This document shows positions 8,423-19,413 of a DNA stretch of 22,972 nucleotides, piece after piece. This DNA is from Ophiothrix spiculata (taxonomy: Eukaryota > Echinodermata > Ophiuroidea > Amphilepidida > Ophiotrichidae). The translations under genes were made by a program, and so were the position numbers. Location of the stretch: the NCBI GenBank assembly GCA_000969725.1, contig JXSR01S002636.1. The stretch is one strand, 5' to 3'. Position 1 is the stretch's first letter; each line of letters begins with the position of its first letter. Under the pieces are notes generated by a model, which was not told where the DNA came from, searched no databases, and saw only the letters and a list, made by a program, of their open reading frames with translations.

Positions 8423-9702
8423 AGTGTCTGAATGGAAATATGAAGGTACGCAGTAACTGCTCAGAATTTGTATCAATTCGTAGAAGTTTAGAACACCCTG
8501 TGTAATTTTAGAAACTTATTCAATTGATAAAATTTATGTTTTTGATATTTGCTGTGTAAAACAAACCACGTGATCTATAAAATAATGGAAAAAGGTTGGA
8601 ATAATTTATTGGGTCGAAGTAATTTCAGATTTTTTTATTGTTCTTTTCAAGCATTAATAAAGCTGAAAATACAACTGAATAACACTTTCAGTGGTCATTT
8701 TAGCAAATTATTTTCACCATTTTCACCATAAAGAATATTATTTACAACCCTATTGAACTGAGTTAGCGGTAATGTATACTTCCCAAAAATGTTCCTGTTT
8801 GAGAAGAAAATGAAGAAATAAAATTGTAGTATTTTTAAATTGAAGTATTTTAATCAGATCACCTCTAGTAATAGCGCACAAATATGTTGATATGTATGTA
8901 TTGTCACGTAATAACATTTATTCAAACAAAAATGCATAACTGTCATTTTCGTATGCATTGCTGTATATAGAATTACTGCGTATACATAATATAAGTTAAC
9001 AAAGAAAGGAACGTGACAAATTCAATCCACTTTTCATATTCCTTTTGGACATCTTTGTTGAGTCTTAAAAGTAAATGCAATAAGTAGGTTCTTGAATATA
9101 TGAATTATTTCTTTTAGACAGATTCTTTTATATAGTGACCTAGATTTCAATCAAGTGATATCGTTTGATACCGGACTATACTGACGATTATTAAATATTT
9201 GATATCATACGTTATGACACACTTTGTGTATTCTTATTACTTAACCTGAATTTAAATCTTCTTCTCTTTGTGAAATTCGTCTTCTTGGTTGTATTGTATT
9301 CAATACTCAAGGTGGTTTGATGACCAGTCAGCTGTTTGTTCCTTCTAGAAAAGACGAAAATATAGATATCAAATAAATAAATAATAAAAAAGTACAATAG
9401 ACATGGTTTGTTGATCGATTAAACATTTTTGAAAGGCACATTGGTATGATATGCATGATTCTGTCTATTCCAGTAAATTCTTTGGCATTTGTATATATCC
9501 TCCACCACTGTTTGATTCATTTATTGATTTGTCGACATAAATGCAGTTTTGCAATAAATGCAGACCTTTAACAGTGTTTAAATTAGTTCTGGAATTAGGT
9601 GTTGAACTGTAATATTTGTTTCCATAATTAAATTACACATTTTATCTCAAAATATACTCATTTTAGATCAAAAAACATCATTTTTAGCCCATATTTTGAA
9701 AT
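8423..9702. other. AT-rich spacer, no gene seen
   Basis: The first 100-150 bases may be the 3' UTR of the retrotransposon relic. The rest holds only frames of about 60 codons with no recognisable features. Confidence 0.4.
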
Positions 9703-9905
9703 GTCATTATTGGTGGCGCTATCCATTTTTTGAAATTAATTATATGCATATTGCATAAATTAAATATTTGTTGTGTAAATTTAAAATGAATAAAGTTTGA
9801 TTTTGGTCTCCTTTACCTTACCCATGTGACAAATGTCAAAATTAAGGGTCATAGATTCGTAAAAACTGGAAACATGAATTATAGAAATTGTGCCACCAAT
9901 AATGA
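9703..9905. repeat. Inverted repeat pair around a 170-bp loop
   Basis: TCATTATTGGTGGCGC at 9703-9718 faces its inverted copy at 9890-9905 with one mismatch. The arms are only 16 bp, so this could be a worn small DNA element, but no target-site duplication is clear. Confidence 0.4.
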
Positions 9906-9928
9906 GCCTTTAGCATTAACAGACGACG

Positions 9929-10087
9929 ATGGCCATGCCTCGTTACAAAAAACAGATATCCCGCCGCAGTATCGGACGTTTAATTTCAATACGTAGAAAT
10001 AGAAAAAGTAATTCCACGAATAAACTTGAATTACTTTGCTATGAATGGGGTTCACCCGTGAACCCCAGCGGATTTAGAATAATATAA
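9929..10087 (+). CDS. Possible short basic ORF, 52 codons (doubtful)
   Basis: An ATG in good Kozak context (ACGATGG) at 9929 opens a 52-codon frame ending TAA at 10085-10087; a second in-frame ATG lies two codons later. The first half is rich in Arg and Lys (for example RYKKQISRRS, SIRRNRKS). The second half contains the 20-bp palindrome at 10047. I recognise no family. It starts just after the right arm of the 9703-9905 inverted repeat. The basic bias is unusual for random AT-rich DNA, but the length is well within chance, so I do not claim a real gene. Confidence 0.12.
   Translation: MAMPRYKKQISRRSIGRLISIRRNRKSNSTNKLELLCYEWGSPVNPSGFRII
10047..10066. repeat. Palindrome GGGGTTCAC / GTGAACCCC with 2-bp spacer
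   Basis: Two perfect 9-bp arms are separated by only two bases. Six or seven G/C in each arm stand out in a local background below 35% GC. It could be a protein-binding palindrome or a cruciform-prone insertion scar; no function can be assigned. Confidence 0.8.
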
Positions 10088-10539
10088 TAAAGTATGTCAC
10101 TATATGAGCACTTTTACTATTATTTGAATAAAGGTAAAATTATGAGTTTTGTAATTTTTTCAATATCAATGCGCCAATAGAAAGACACGTGAAATGTACA
10201 CTAAATTTGCGTTTTCGAAATCCCTAGTCAATAAATTTAGTAGCTTCTTCTAAATCGCAATGATCGCGGCTGCCCCCGCCTGAGCATTAAATGGCTATAT
10301 ATTATTAGTGATCAAACCGTGGTGCCTCTTAATCATTAGGGAAAAGTTCCAATTTTTTTCATCTGTCAATAAACGCTTACGAAATGTGATTTTTTCTTTT
10401 CTTCCAATAGTCTGTTTGTTAAATCCATTGACAATAGATACAGGCAGCAGGTCTAGTTTGAAGGCCAAATTTAGGAAATACTGATTTTGTAGATGTGTAA
10501 GTTATAGCTTCCATAAGAAAGAGTGATTGAAGAGTTGAA

Positions 10540-11381
10540 NNNNNNNNNNNNNNNNNNNNNNNNNNNNNNNNNNNNNNNNNNNNNNNNNNNNNNNNNNNNN
10601 NNNNNNNNNNNNNNNNNNNNNNNNNNNNNNNNNNNNNNNNNNNNNNNNNNNNNNNNNNNNNNNNNNNNNNNNNNNNNNNNNNNNNNNNNNNNNNNNNNNN
10701 NNNNNNNNNNNNNNNNNNNNNNNNNNNNNNNNNNNNNNNNNNNNNNNNNNNNNNNNNNNNNNNNNNNNNNNNNNNNNNNNNNNNNNNNNNNNNNNNNNNN
10801 NNNNNNNNNNNNNNNNNNNNNNNNNNNNNNNNNNNNNNNNNNNNNNNNNNNNNNNNNNNNNNNNNNNNNNNNNNNNNNNNNNNNNNNNNNNNNNNNNNNN
10901 NNNNNNNNNNNNNNNNNNNNNNNNNNNNNNNNNNNNNNNNNNNNNNNNNNNNNNNNNNNNNNNNNNNNNNNNNNNNNNNNNNNNNNNNNNNNNNNNNNNN
11001 NNNNNNNNNNNNNNNNNNNNNNNNNNNNNNNNNNNNNNNNNNNNNNNNNNNNNNNNNNNNNNNNNNNNNNNNNNNNNNNNNNNNNNNNNNNNNNNNNNNN
11101 NNNNNNNNNNNNNNNNNNNNNNNNNNNNNNNNNNNNNNNNNNNNNNNNNNNNNNNNNNNNNNNNNNNNNNNNNNNNNNNNNNNNNNNNNNNNNNNNNNNN
11201 NNNNNNNNNNNNNNNNNNNNNNNNNNNNNNNNNNNNNNNNNNNNNNNNNNNNNNNNNNNNNNNNNNNNNNNNNNNNNNNNNNNNNNNNNNNNNNNNNNNN
11301 NNNNNNNNNNNNNNNNNNNNNNNNNNNNNNNNNNNNNNNNNNNNNNNNNNNNNNNNNNNNNNNNNNNNNNNNNNNNNNNNN
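10540..11381. other. Assembly gap of 842 N
   Basis: All bases are N. Open frames that run through it are artefacts. The sequence on either side shows no sign of a gene entering or leaving the gap. Confidence 1.
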
Positions 11382-12090
11382 ACGTTGTACTGCCCTATCA
11401 ATTCTATGATACAAATTAAAATATCGTTTTCAGCATCAGATTTCAACCAAATTTAGCATACACGATTTACAGATTATAATCTTTTACATGTAAAAAATAC
11501 AAAACGTGTTCTTAATTCCAAGTTTGAGCTAGAAGTATTGGAATATAATACGGGAGGTTTTGGTGCTTAGATGGCTGTCCCATTGATAGTTTAGAACAAG
11601 AAATGGGTCGGCCATGATCATAAAATCTCAAAATTTACATATTTTAATACAATTTCATACTGAACGACCTGATTTATGAAAAATATACATTTTAAGGAAC
11701 CAAAATTTTAAACATTTACCTACCAACCTTTTTCAGTTATTCTCAACTTCAGCTGGCCGTATCTAGAAATGTAAAGGAGCATTGGACAAAATTTCGAAAT
11801 TTATTTATTGATGATTTAAACTTCATATGCTAGAAAATAACATTCAATTACCAGATATCGGTAAAATTTTGAAAAGTCAAAAATACGATTTTTTTTGCTT
11901 ATTAATCTTGGGTATGAGGTTATTCTCTAAATGTATTTATTGATGCTATATCAAGAAAGAGCCAAAGATTTGTTTGTAAAACATTCCTTTCAGAGCATAG
12001 ATTGCAGATAAAACAAAGGAAATTTGGAGTTTGCATTAGATCTCTTTAGAAAGCCAACTTTTGAAAAAATTCAACTATAGAGGGCAGTAT
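11382..12090. other. AT-rich spacer with one imperfect hairpin
   Basis: The only structure seen is an imperfect hairpin at 11571-11615: ATGGCTGTCCCATT faces AAATGGGTCGGCCAT across a 17-base loop with two mismatches. No gene is recognised. Confidence 0.4.
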
Positions 12091-12112
12091 TTATCGTTGT
12101 CGACAACGATAA
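12091..12112. repeat. 22-bp perfect palindrome
   Basis: The half-site TTATCGTTGTC is followed at once by its exact reverse complement, with a SalI site (GTCGAC) at the centre. It is preceded by AGAGGGCAGTAT. A perfect 22-bp palindrome is very unlikely by chance in 23 kb. It may be a binding site for a dimeric protein or the end of a mobile element; the sequence alone does not decide. Confidence 0.9.
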
Positions 12113-14595
12113 TTAAAATTAAACGAATATCTAAATATTTTGATATAAAGGATTAGAATTTGAAAATGAACTTTTTCATACTGTCATTATTACCGCTAAT
12201 ACTTCAAATGATACACAAATTTCAACATACTTGGGGAAATGTTTGGGGATGATGCTGAACTTGTCCAAAGCCCCTTTAATTGGCCGAAATGTTATACTTT
12301 TCGATGTGTGGCAACATATATTGCTATGTCTTGGAAGCTTTACTCAAAATAAATCCAGAAGAAAACCAATTACCTTTCTTGTTGATGTTGGATCATTGTC
12401 AGTATACGTGTTTCACAAATGACGATAACATAGTAGTATATGGATATACATGCACAATGTGAACATCTTTCTTAATTTGACTAGAGGAGTGAATTTGTTG
12501 AAACTGTTTCATCAAATACGCACCAGTATCAATCTAGCACACATACTAGAGCTAAGACAGATCTTTCAATTAAAACATAAAACGTGAAGCACTGGCCTAT
12601 ATAGATTAAATGTAGCGATGTGTTAAGATCTTCACATTTTCACGATTTGTTTGTTTAACTTAATAGGAAATTCCGAATTAAAAGTTATTAATAACCCATC
12701 TAGTTTGCTTCATGACTTATTGACAAGAAACACTTCAGGAAAAATGTAAATTGTTCTGATGTAGTGTCTTGAACGACTCAGAGAAAGAAAAAATGTGTTG
12801 AATTCATTCTTAGGTTTCAATGATATATGATTTTTTTCCAATTGTAATAGAGTAAAAAGTTGCAGAATTATGACAATAATTTTATGAATGCGAATTATAT
12901 CAAGAAATATATAGAAACATACCTTTCCATCCTATTGTTAAACTTTTTAAAGCTTTATTTACGACTTTTATTTATGAGAGAAAGTCAATTGTTAATTTAG
13001 TTAGATCAAGTTAAATGTTAAACGTTGTTGTTGCAAGACTTTATTTTTCAATGGATACATTAATTTCCCTGTGAAGGCAATTCCTTTACATGCGTGATTT
13101 GTCGAAGGTGCATGCTATACTTACAAATATTCTATTACGTGCCTTATTTTTATATGAATTATATCATTTTACCTAACAATCTTGACACATCATTTACAAT
13201 TAACATATATATACATGTCAATTTATCCGGTATTAATCTTCCAAATTAGTTCAAAATAGCCAAGTAGAATATAGCGTGAATTTTATGCAAAATATGGCGC
13301 ATTTTACGTGAGAAAGAAGATGTTACTTTACAGCTATTTCTTAGTATATGCTTTGTTCTATTTAGCCAAACTTCCTAGAATAACAATAAACGTATTACGT
13401 GACCACACCTGAATCCTGAGATTTTAATTTCATACTTTTAAATAAGTTTAGTTCAGTCTCCAAATATTTTGTTTTACTTTTAAAAGCAAAATGCCACGAC
13501 ATAAGTCAATACAGACATGTAACAATTTCATAACGATACTTTAAAAAATCAGGTTAGATTTGTTCAAGAATTGAGTGAAATACTAATGGTTACATTAGGA
13601 AAAAATTACACCGAAGGACGGAATAATTTGTAGATGCATAACAAAGTTTTTGAATTCAATTGAATTTTATACCATAATATCTGTCAGATTATATTAATTA
13701 TTTAATGAACTTGACATAGAAGCTCTTGCCTAGGGATAAAATATCGGCTGACATCGGACGTAAATATTTAACAAACTCTGATATTGCTCTTTTATGTTAA
13801 AGTATTTATCAGATTGCATTCCTGTAATAACGGGTAAAGCTTGAGTTTTGATGGACTGTTCAAAAGGGGTTACTTGATCTTTGACGAGAAAGTCTTATCA
13901 ATAATGCAAATATAAGTGACAAAATGACCATTATAGAATTCTAGCGTGATGCGAATATTGTATTGTTCCATCCATATCCTATTTCTGAATGTTCTCATAC
14001 AGGTTTCATAGTATTCTTTACAGATTTGTCATATAACTTGTTTATCTGATAAAAGACATTACCTAAAATGTTTTGAAAAAGTACCAACATAATTTCAAAC
14101 TTGGTTAAAGCTGAAATTAGTTCAAATAGTACTTAAATACAATTTAGTGCAATATAAATAAATATAAATGTCTGGCTCAGATATAAGTAAATACATTCTA
14201 CGATATATGTTTTGTATAAACTACATTTGATGTGTATACTATTATTTAGTTAATTTAACGAATAAATTACGAAGTACATTTCCAATTAACTGCTTTTATT
14301 TTATTTTACATAAAAGGAATAAGTATCTAAAACCACATGTTTAATCTAAAACTATGTCGTATTATCACAATCGACGGATTTTTCTAATAATGTTAAGTAG
14401 CGTGAGTGCTATATATTGCCCATATTTTTTAATGCATTTTCTTTTTTTCCCTTAAATTGTGTTTTTACTTTATATTAACTGCCACAGAGATTTCATCCTA
14501 TTGTATTTTACTCAATAATTTTGAAGAATTTGAGTGTAAAGCAAATCTCTATTCTTGATTAAACATGAATGTAGATTTATTTACGAATGGAGAGG
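12113..14595. other. Long AT-rich stretch, no gene seen
   Basis: About 2.5 kb with two overlapping frames of 60-63 codons near 12231-12462 that share no known motif, and no convincing repeat. Confidence 0.4.
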
Positions 14596-14621
14596 TTTTT
14601 TTTTTTTTTTTTTTTTTTTTT
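14596..14621. repeat. Poly-T tract of 26 bases
   Basis: An uninterrupted run of T. It could be the poly-A tail of a retroposed sequence inserted on the minus strand (body expected to the right, from about 14622), but no recognisable body or flanking duplication was found. Slippage at a homopolymer is an equal explanation. Confidence 0.9.
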
Positions 14622-15165
14622 GTTCTTTGTTTCCTTCCGTTTTTGAGCAGGAGGAAGGAATAGGTTATACTTTAGGTTATTAACCTCCGAAATACGAAGC
14701 AAAATCTCCGTCTTTTCAAATGTATGCCTATTCTTTAAATGCCCGTAACATGTCAATTTTAAATATTTCAAAAGATAAGATATAAAAAAATGAGAAAAAC
14801 CCTTTTGTTTTTAGGTTCTAAAATGTAAATTAGTTCCAATTTTACCAAAGTAAATTTTAGTTAGGCATTTCAGAAATATTTGGTGTCAAAATCACCATCG
14901 TCCTTTACATGGAAGTAAATTAAAGATTGGAGAAAATACAACGTACCTGCTTTTGGTGAACCCAGATTGGAATCTTTAACTAGATAAAAAGTGAAATTGT
15001 AATCTCCACTTTAAAAGACCACCCTAAAATACGAACTAAAAGATTTCTTCTTGTCTTGTTACCAACTAAATAACTTAATCTCCTATACCATCTTAAAACA
15101 ACAGTAATTCAAACTGTGCTTTATTTGATCGGATTTTTTTATCATATTCTGGGATGTTATATAGA
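14622..15165. other. AT-rich spacer, no feature seen
   Basis: No frame, repeat or RNA structure is recognised. If the poly-T tract marks a minus-strand retroposed copy, its body would lie here, but nothing confirms this. Confidence 0.35.
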
Positions 15166-15293
15166 CCGTTGAGGGGGTGAATCCACAGAATCGGACGGAA
15201 CTCAGAGCGAAGGCAAGTAGGGTGTATATCATTATTGGCCTCGTTCCGAGTTCTGATTCCCCGTGCGATTCTGTGGATTTACCCCATCAACGG
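15166..15293. mobile_element. GC-rich 128-bp foldback element
   Basis: The left arm (15166-15198) and inverted right arm (about 15263-15293) share CCGTTGA, then GGGGT-AATCCACAGAATCG, then ACGG. The loop adds a weaker inner pairing (GAACTC facing GAGTTC). The segment is far more GC-rich than its surroundings, as inserted MITEs often are. No clear target-site duplication was found, so the family is open. Confidence 0.65.
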
Positions 15294-15856
15294 CGGGAGT
15301 ATGTCAATTATAAATAATGGTCTATTGTTGCAATAGCCTTCTTATAAAACTTTGAAGGCTTTATATAAAATTACACGTTTAAAATACATGTACTATTTAT
15401 TCAGAACTGATAATAATATCAACTCTCTATTTTTAAAGAATACAACGCATATCAAAATATCTCTTTATAAATTTGGTGGCTCTGAAAAGAGCCGTTTTAT
15501 TCTGTAGAAATTCGGCTTATGGTGACTTGTTTCTTTGTCATCAAATCTTCTTTTCTTGCTTGAATGATGCTGTTTTTTCTGATGCTTGAACTGTCTTTCA
15601 CATAGAAAAGTATACTCTCATATGGATTTACCTTTCCTTTGCTGAGTTACAGAGCAAAAATGAAAATTGATTGGTTGACACCAATCTTATGGGTTAACAC
15701 CAATCTTAAAACATATATCATCATCAGTCGACTGCGCAGTAATTTAATCTAGCGAATCTATTTAATCATATTGTATTTGTTGTGATAAAATAAAGCAACT
15801 CTTACGATTAACTTAGAAGCCTTTAACTTGAAACTCATTGTATATTCTATTTTCCA
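15294..15856. other. AT-rich spacer with a short repeat
   Basis: Contains a 17-bp near-repeat (GGTT-ACACCAATCTTA, twice near 15671-15705), the first copy forming a small hairpin with the preceding GATTGGT. Nothing else was seen. Confidence 0.4.
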
Positions 15857-15860
15857 TAGA

Positions 15861-16060
15861 CAGGGTGTCCCAATAAAAACGCAACGAACTTTGAATTTTT
15901 CTTCTGAAGAAAACAGTGCAAAATTTTGAGCAAACGTTATGATAATATATTAGAGAAGACCGTTGTTTTTTACAAGATTTTTGATTTGTGTAATTTGAAT
16001 CTCTGAATCAAAGGTTATAGCACATTTTGTAAAGACCTAAAAATCGTGATGGTCTGATTT
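15861..16060 (+). mobile_element. Orphan left end of a Tc1/mariner-like DNA transposon (right limit approximate)
   Basis: CAGGGTGTCCCAATAAAA at 15861 has the look of a Tc1/mariner-type terminus and closely resembles the CAGTGTGTCCCGGAATAAA end of the complete element at 21258. No matching inverted end (GGGACACCCTG) follows before the end of the window, so the copy appears truncated. The inner boundary is only estimated. Confidence 0.45.
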
Positions 16061-17606
16061 ATTAATTTGTAAAGATTCACCATTGGTGACGTAATGCAGC
16101 ACACGTTGAATGGAAATTGTTAAAAACAGCACATGATTAAGAGAAGCATCCCTTGAACTCATTTCATGACATAAAGATCCAATTTAATGAGGACCTGCTG
16201 ATATTAAGCAGGTTGTTGCGTCTGGTTGAGTCTCTGTTGCCTCCCCTTGACCGGCCAAATGAATTACTAACTTTTTTTGAGTTCTTAATCTTCTTTGCCA
16301 TTCAGGTTTTTTCTTTTGTTTTAGTCTTGTGAAATGCAGTATTATTGGTAGACATATTTCATTATGATACTTTTTTCGACTCTTTTGGTAGAAATTGTAT
16401 CCTAAACTATTCAATTGTCTCACCAGAAGTAACACATTCAAGAAATATGAGAGTATCATGAAGATCAGTACTTTAAATTTTCACCTGTTTCAGGCACGGG
16501 GTTTCAGTTTATATTAGGTACAGAATAGGTAAAATTTGCTTGGATTGATTCTGCTCTTGTTCGTTGCAGTATACCGTTATATTATCCTCATTTTAAGTTC
16601 TGCATTTCTTTAACTGGAAGTCTTATCTCACCAATCGGACCAAAGCATAATAAAGGGCTTTCTTAAATTTTTCATATCTCTGAATAGATGTGGTAAAATT
16701 CAACAAGATAAAAAGCATGTTGTAGAGTAATAATTATTACTCTACTTTTGAAAAACATGTACATTACTATAATTTAATCTATTGATAACTATTGTAATGT
16801 TTTTATTCGCTCGTTACATTAATTTTGGAACAAGCTGTATTTATTTGATTTATATCAAAATCTAACAACTACATTAAACATGGCCGATTCACTTTTATTG
16901 ATAATCATACCCCATACATATATCATATCGCGTATGTCTGGTAGGAAGTCCTAGCTCTGAAAAGTACTTAATAACATGTCGTGGACAATCCTGAGTAAGA
17001 CGAGAAAAAGACATACAAAAACGCTCAAATGTGAAATATATCATTGTTAAATAAAAACTTAACATATATTCCAACGCTACAAAGGTCAATTGGTGTTCAT
17101 TTCCTTTAAACATCTGTATAAATTACCGGAATTGTAAATTGGCATATGACAGAGAATTGAATTGAAACGTTTGCACAACTTGTTTTCAATTTTGTTCACA
17201 AGTAGTAGTATATGCGCCATGTTGTTATTTAATGGCACCCAATGTTCTTTTAATCACACTTCAATAGAAAGCTCAGCATAGGGTGGCAATCGAGTTAAAG
17301 AACTCCTTTTCTTTTTTCTTAACATACTTATATAAAGAATGTCGTTTTATCATATATAAATTAAAGTTGTAAACTTATACGACTTGTAATAATGTTTCAT
17401 ATTGTTTATTTAAACAGCATAATTAACATCTTTGTAGGGTGATCTAACAACTGTTGTCACCCATGAATAAACATATGGCAGGGCTATGTGTCATAATGAG
17501 TATTGCTCAGCATAGGGTAATGTTTCGACCACAACATGATACCCGATGTATAATATCTCTACATCACTTGTAACATACTTGAGGTACACGTCAATCGAAC
17601 AGTTAT
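16061..17606. other. AT-rich spacer, no confirmed gene
   Basis: A 91-codon minus-strand frame (16184-16459) has a Lys/Arg-rich segment KKKPEWQRRLRTQKK that faintly recalls basic regions of non-LTR retrotransposon proteins, but the likeness is too weak to call. The rest, to 17606, holds no recognised feature. Confidence 0.35.
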
Positions 17607-17939
17607 TTAAAGGTGTAGGTTCCGATCCCATTCTCATCCCCCAGGGCTCAACCGGAAGTAGTATATTTTTTGATGCCAAATGAAAGCCCATATTTTTCTG
17701 ATTATGAATCCAAATTTGGAGTTAAAGCAGAAAATGTACAATAAATTGGTATACCTATTTTCCAATTCTTTGTATTTTCATAACAGCCTCATCCCCAGTG
17801 TTGCATACTTTCTTTGGCCTCTCAAGAGAAAACAAGACACAAGCTAAGGTTGAAAACCTTGCACAATGCATTTCATTTTCAAGGTCAATCACTTAAAAGT
17901 AAAGTATACACATCCTAAAATAGGAACCTACACCTTTAA
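17607..17939. mobile_element. TTAA-flanked MITE (piggyBac- or Kolobok-type), 325 bp
   Basis: AGGTGTAGGTTCC at 17611-17623 is perfectly inverted at 17923-17935, and both copies are bordered on the outside by TTAA (17607-17610, 17936-17939). TTAA duplications are the hallmark of the piggyBac and Kolobok superfamilies. The arms diverge inward of 13 bp. The interior has no transposase frame. A second element (17940-18059) sits directly against the right TTAA. Confidence 0.75.
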
Positions 17940-18062
17940 GGGGCGGCTTCAAAACTCAACCGGCGGTTGTCTGCTGGTTCTGGGCGGTTGGCTATTGTTT
18001 ATTCCGGTTGAACCAACCAGAACCGCAGGCAACCGCCGGTTGAGTTTTAAAGCGACCCCTAA
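17937..18062. mobile_element. 120-bp hairpin MITE of PIF/Harbinger type with TAA duplication
   Basis: The element runs 17940-18059 and is bordered by TAA at 17937-17939 and 18060-18062. Its ends are GGGG-CGGCTT on the left and AGCGACCCC on the right, and the arms (about 50 bases each) share AAAACTCAACCGGCGGTTG exactly, leaving a loop of about 15 bases. A 3-bp TAA/TTA duplication and GGG-starting ends are typical of PIF/Harbinger. It is much more GC-rich than its surroundings. The 90-codon + strand frame across this region (17866-18138) is an accident of the repeat. Confidence 0.8.
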
Positions 18063-18313
18063 CATTGAAATAATAACGCAAGAGCAGTATGCGGGTTCAA
18101 AAGAAAATTCACCGATACCATGGCTATGTTGCGAATAGCTCGTCTATTACCTCCTCCTTTCCTAAACATCACTAATAGTTCTTGATTTTTGGTAAAATTC
18201 AAATGTCATTTCAATGACTGCAGAAATCTGTTGTTTGTTGATAAAAAGAGATCACAAAAAGCTCAGATAATGCTCTATCAACACCTTTAAACGTTGTAAA
18301 TGATACTATGATA

Positions 18314-18650
18314 TAAGAATTTAAGGAGAGAGAAAAAATTGAGAGAGACATTAGCTTAAGGTCAAAGTCATGTTCAAAGTATGACTTAATGGGAAATCTC
18401 CCATCAATAACACTAAAGATCTTAGAATTGATAAAATGCATTCAATATTTGCTACAAATTGTTTCCCTTAAGCCTCAAAGCAATATCCAGAGAAAATGCG
18501 TCAAATATTGGTACAAACAAAATATAATCTCAATAAAGCAATGTTTTATTTGTATTATGTGTATATGAAAACATTCCTGAAATAAAAAAAAAACCTAATG
18601 TCTTTATCATGTATCATATCTGCATATTCATGGTATATTAAAATGTAAAT
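18314..18650. repeat. Diverged direct repeat, copy A
   Basis: Shares an ordered series of blocks with copy B at 19414-19730: CAAAGTCATGT, CATCAATAACACTAAAG, GCAATATCC-GAGA, GTACAAACAAA, TATATGAAAACA and ATCATATCT. Identity is roughly two thirds by eye, with small gaps. No reading frame is kept in both copies, so it looks like a non-coding repeat or an old segmental duplication. Confidence 0.7.
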
Positions 18651-19413
18651 ATCTTCATCCGTGTAAAATTAATAAACAAATCTATTGATTTAAAAACAGG
18701 TTAAAACAACTCTGCAAAATAGAGAAAAAACGCGCAATATAGCACGTACTGTGTTTTTCAAAATTCTAATATAGAGCATTTTGCACACACTGCATTTTTA
18801 CTTTGCCAAACGTTTCCTTATATTATAAACAGAAGGGGTTTATGTATTTCAGTCGTAATATTCAGAAAAATTATTTAAAATTGTAGAAACAAATTGACTG
18901 TGCGCTTGGTATTAATGTGCTGATGATACATTTTAAAATTTAAACTTAAAATTCCTGAGCGAAAATGGACAAAATGTGACATACTGCGCTTGTACTTTTC
19001 AGCGTAGAACTGATATGGTGTTTTCCATTGAAACATATTGAAAACGTTCATGGGTTTCGATTGAAAACACTTGTCAATCAATATACATACAGTCAAGAAT
19101 GAGATTGTTAAAATTTGATCATTAGTTTACGTCAAACTGATATGCTGTATGAGAAAGTGAAACTGATATATAGCGTTCAATGATCAGTAAGCATTACGAT
19201 TCCTGTTGATAATCCTCAGTATATATCGAAATTATATTTCTAACATTGCTTCTAAGTCAAAATTTGCAGGTACATTAAAATTACATTAAATTGTGAAATC
19301 CGTAAAAAATATTTCATTATTTAATTATTTCAGTTGTAGTGCAAAATAAAGTTTTCCGCATTTACGACCGGCTCGAGTTGAATCGACACATTTGACAAAA
19401 CAATTTAGTTACG
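18651..19413. other. AT-rich spacer between repeat copies, no feature seen
   Basis: No similarity to sequence upstream of copy A was noticed, so it is unclear whether this spacer was part of the duplicated unit. Confidence 0.35.

Noticed and set aside
10419-11446. Long open frames of about 300 codons on both strands
   Set aside because: They run through 842 N bases; only a few real codons exist on each side.
16184-16459. 91-codon minus-strand frame with KKKPEWQRRLRTQKK, recalling basic regions of LINE proteins
   Set aside because: The resemblance is confined to a low-complexity basic stretch, and the rest matches nothing I know. A tblastn search with this translation would decide.
17272-17519. 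14-bp direct repeat GCTCAGCATAGGGT
   Set aside because: About one such match is expected by chance in 23 kb, and the flanks differ.
17866-18138. 90-codon + strand frame
   Set aside because: It spans the ends of two MITEs and reads through a hairpin; the frame is created by the repeat.
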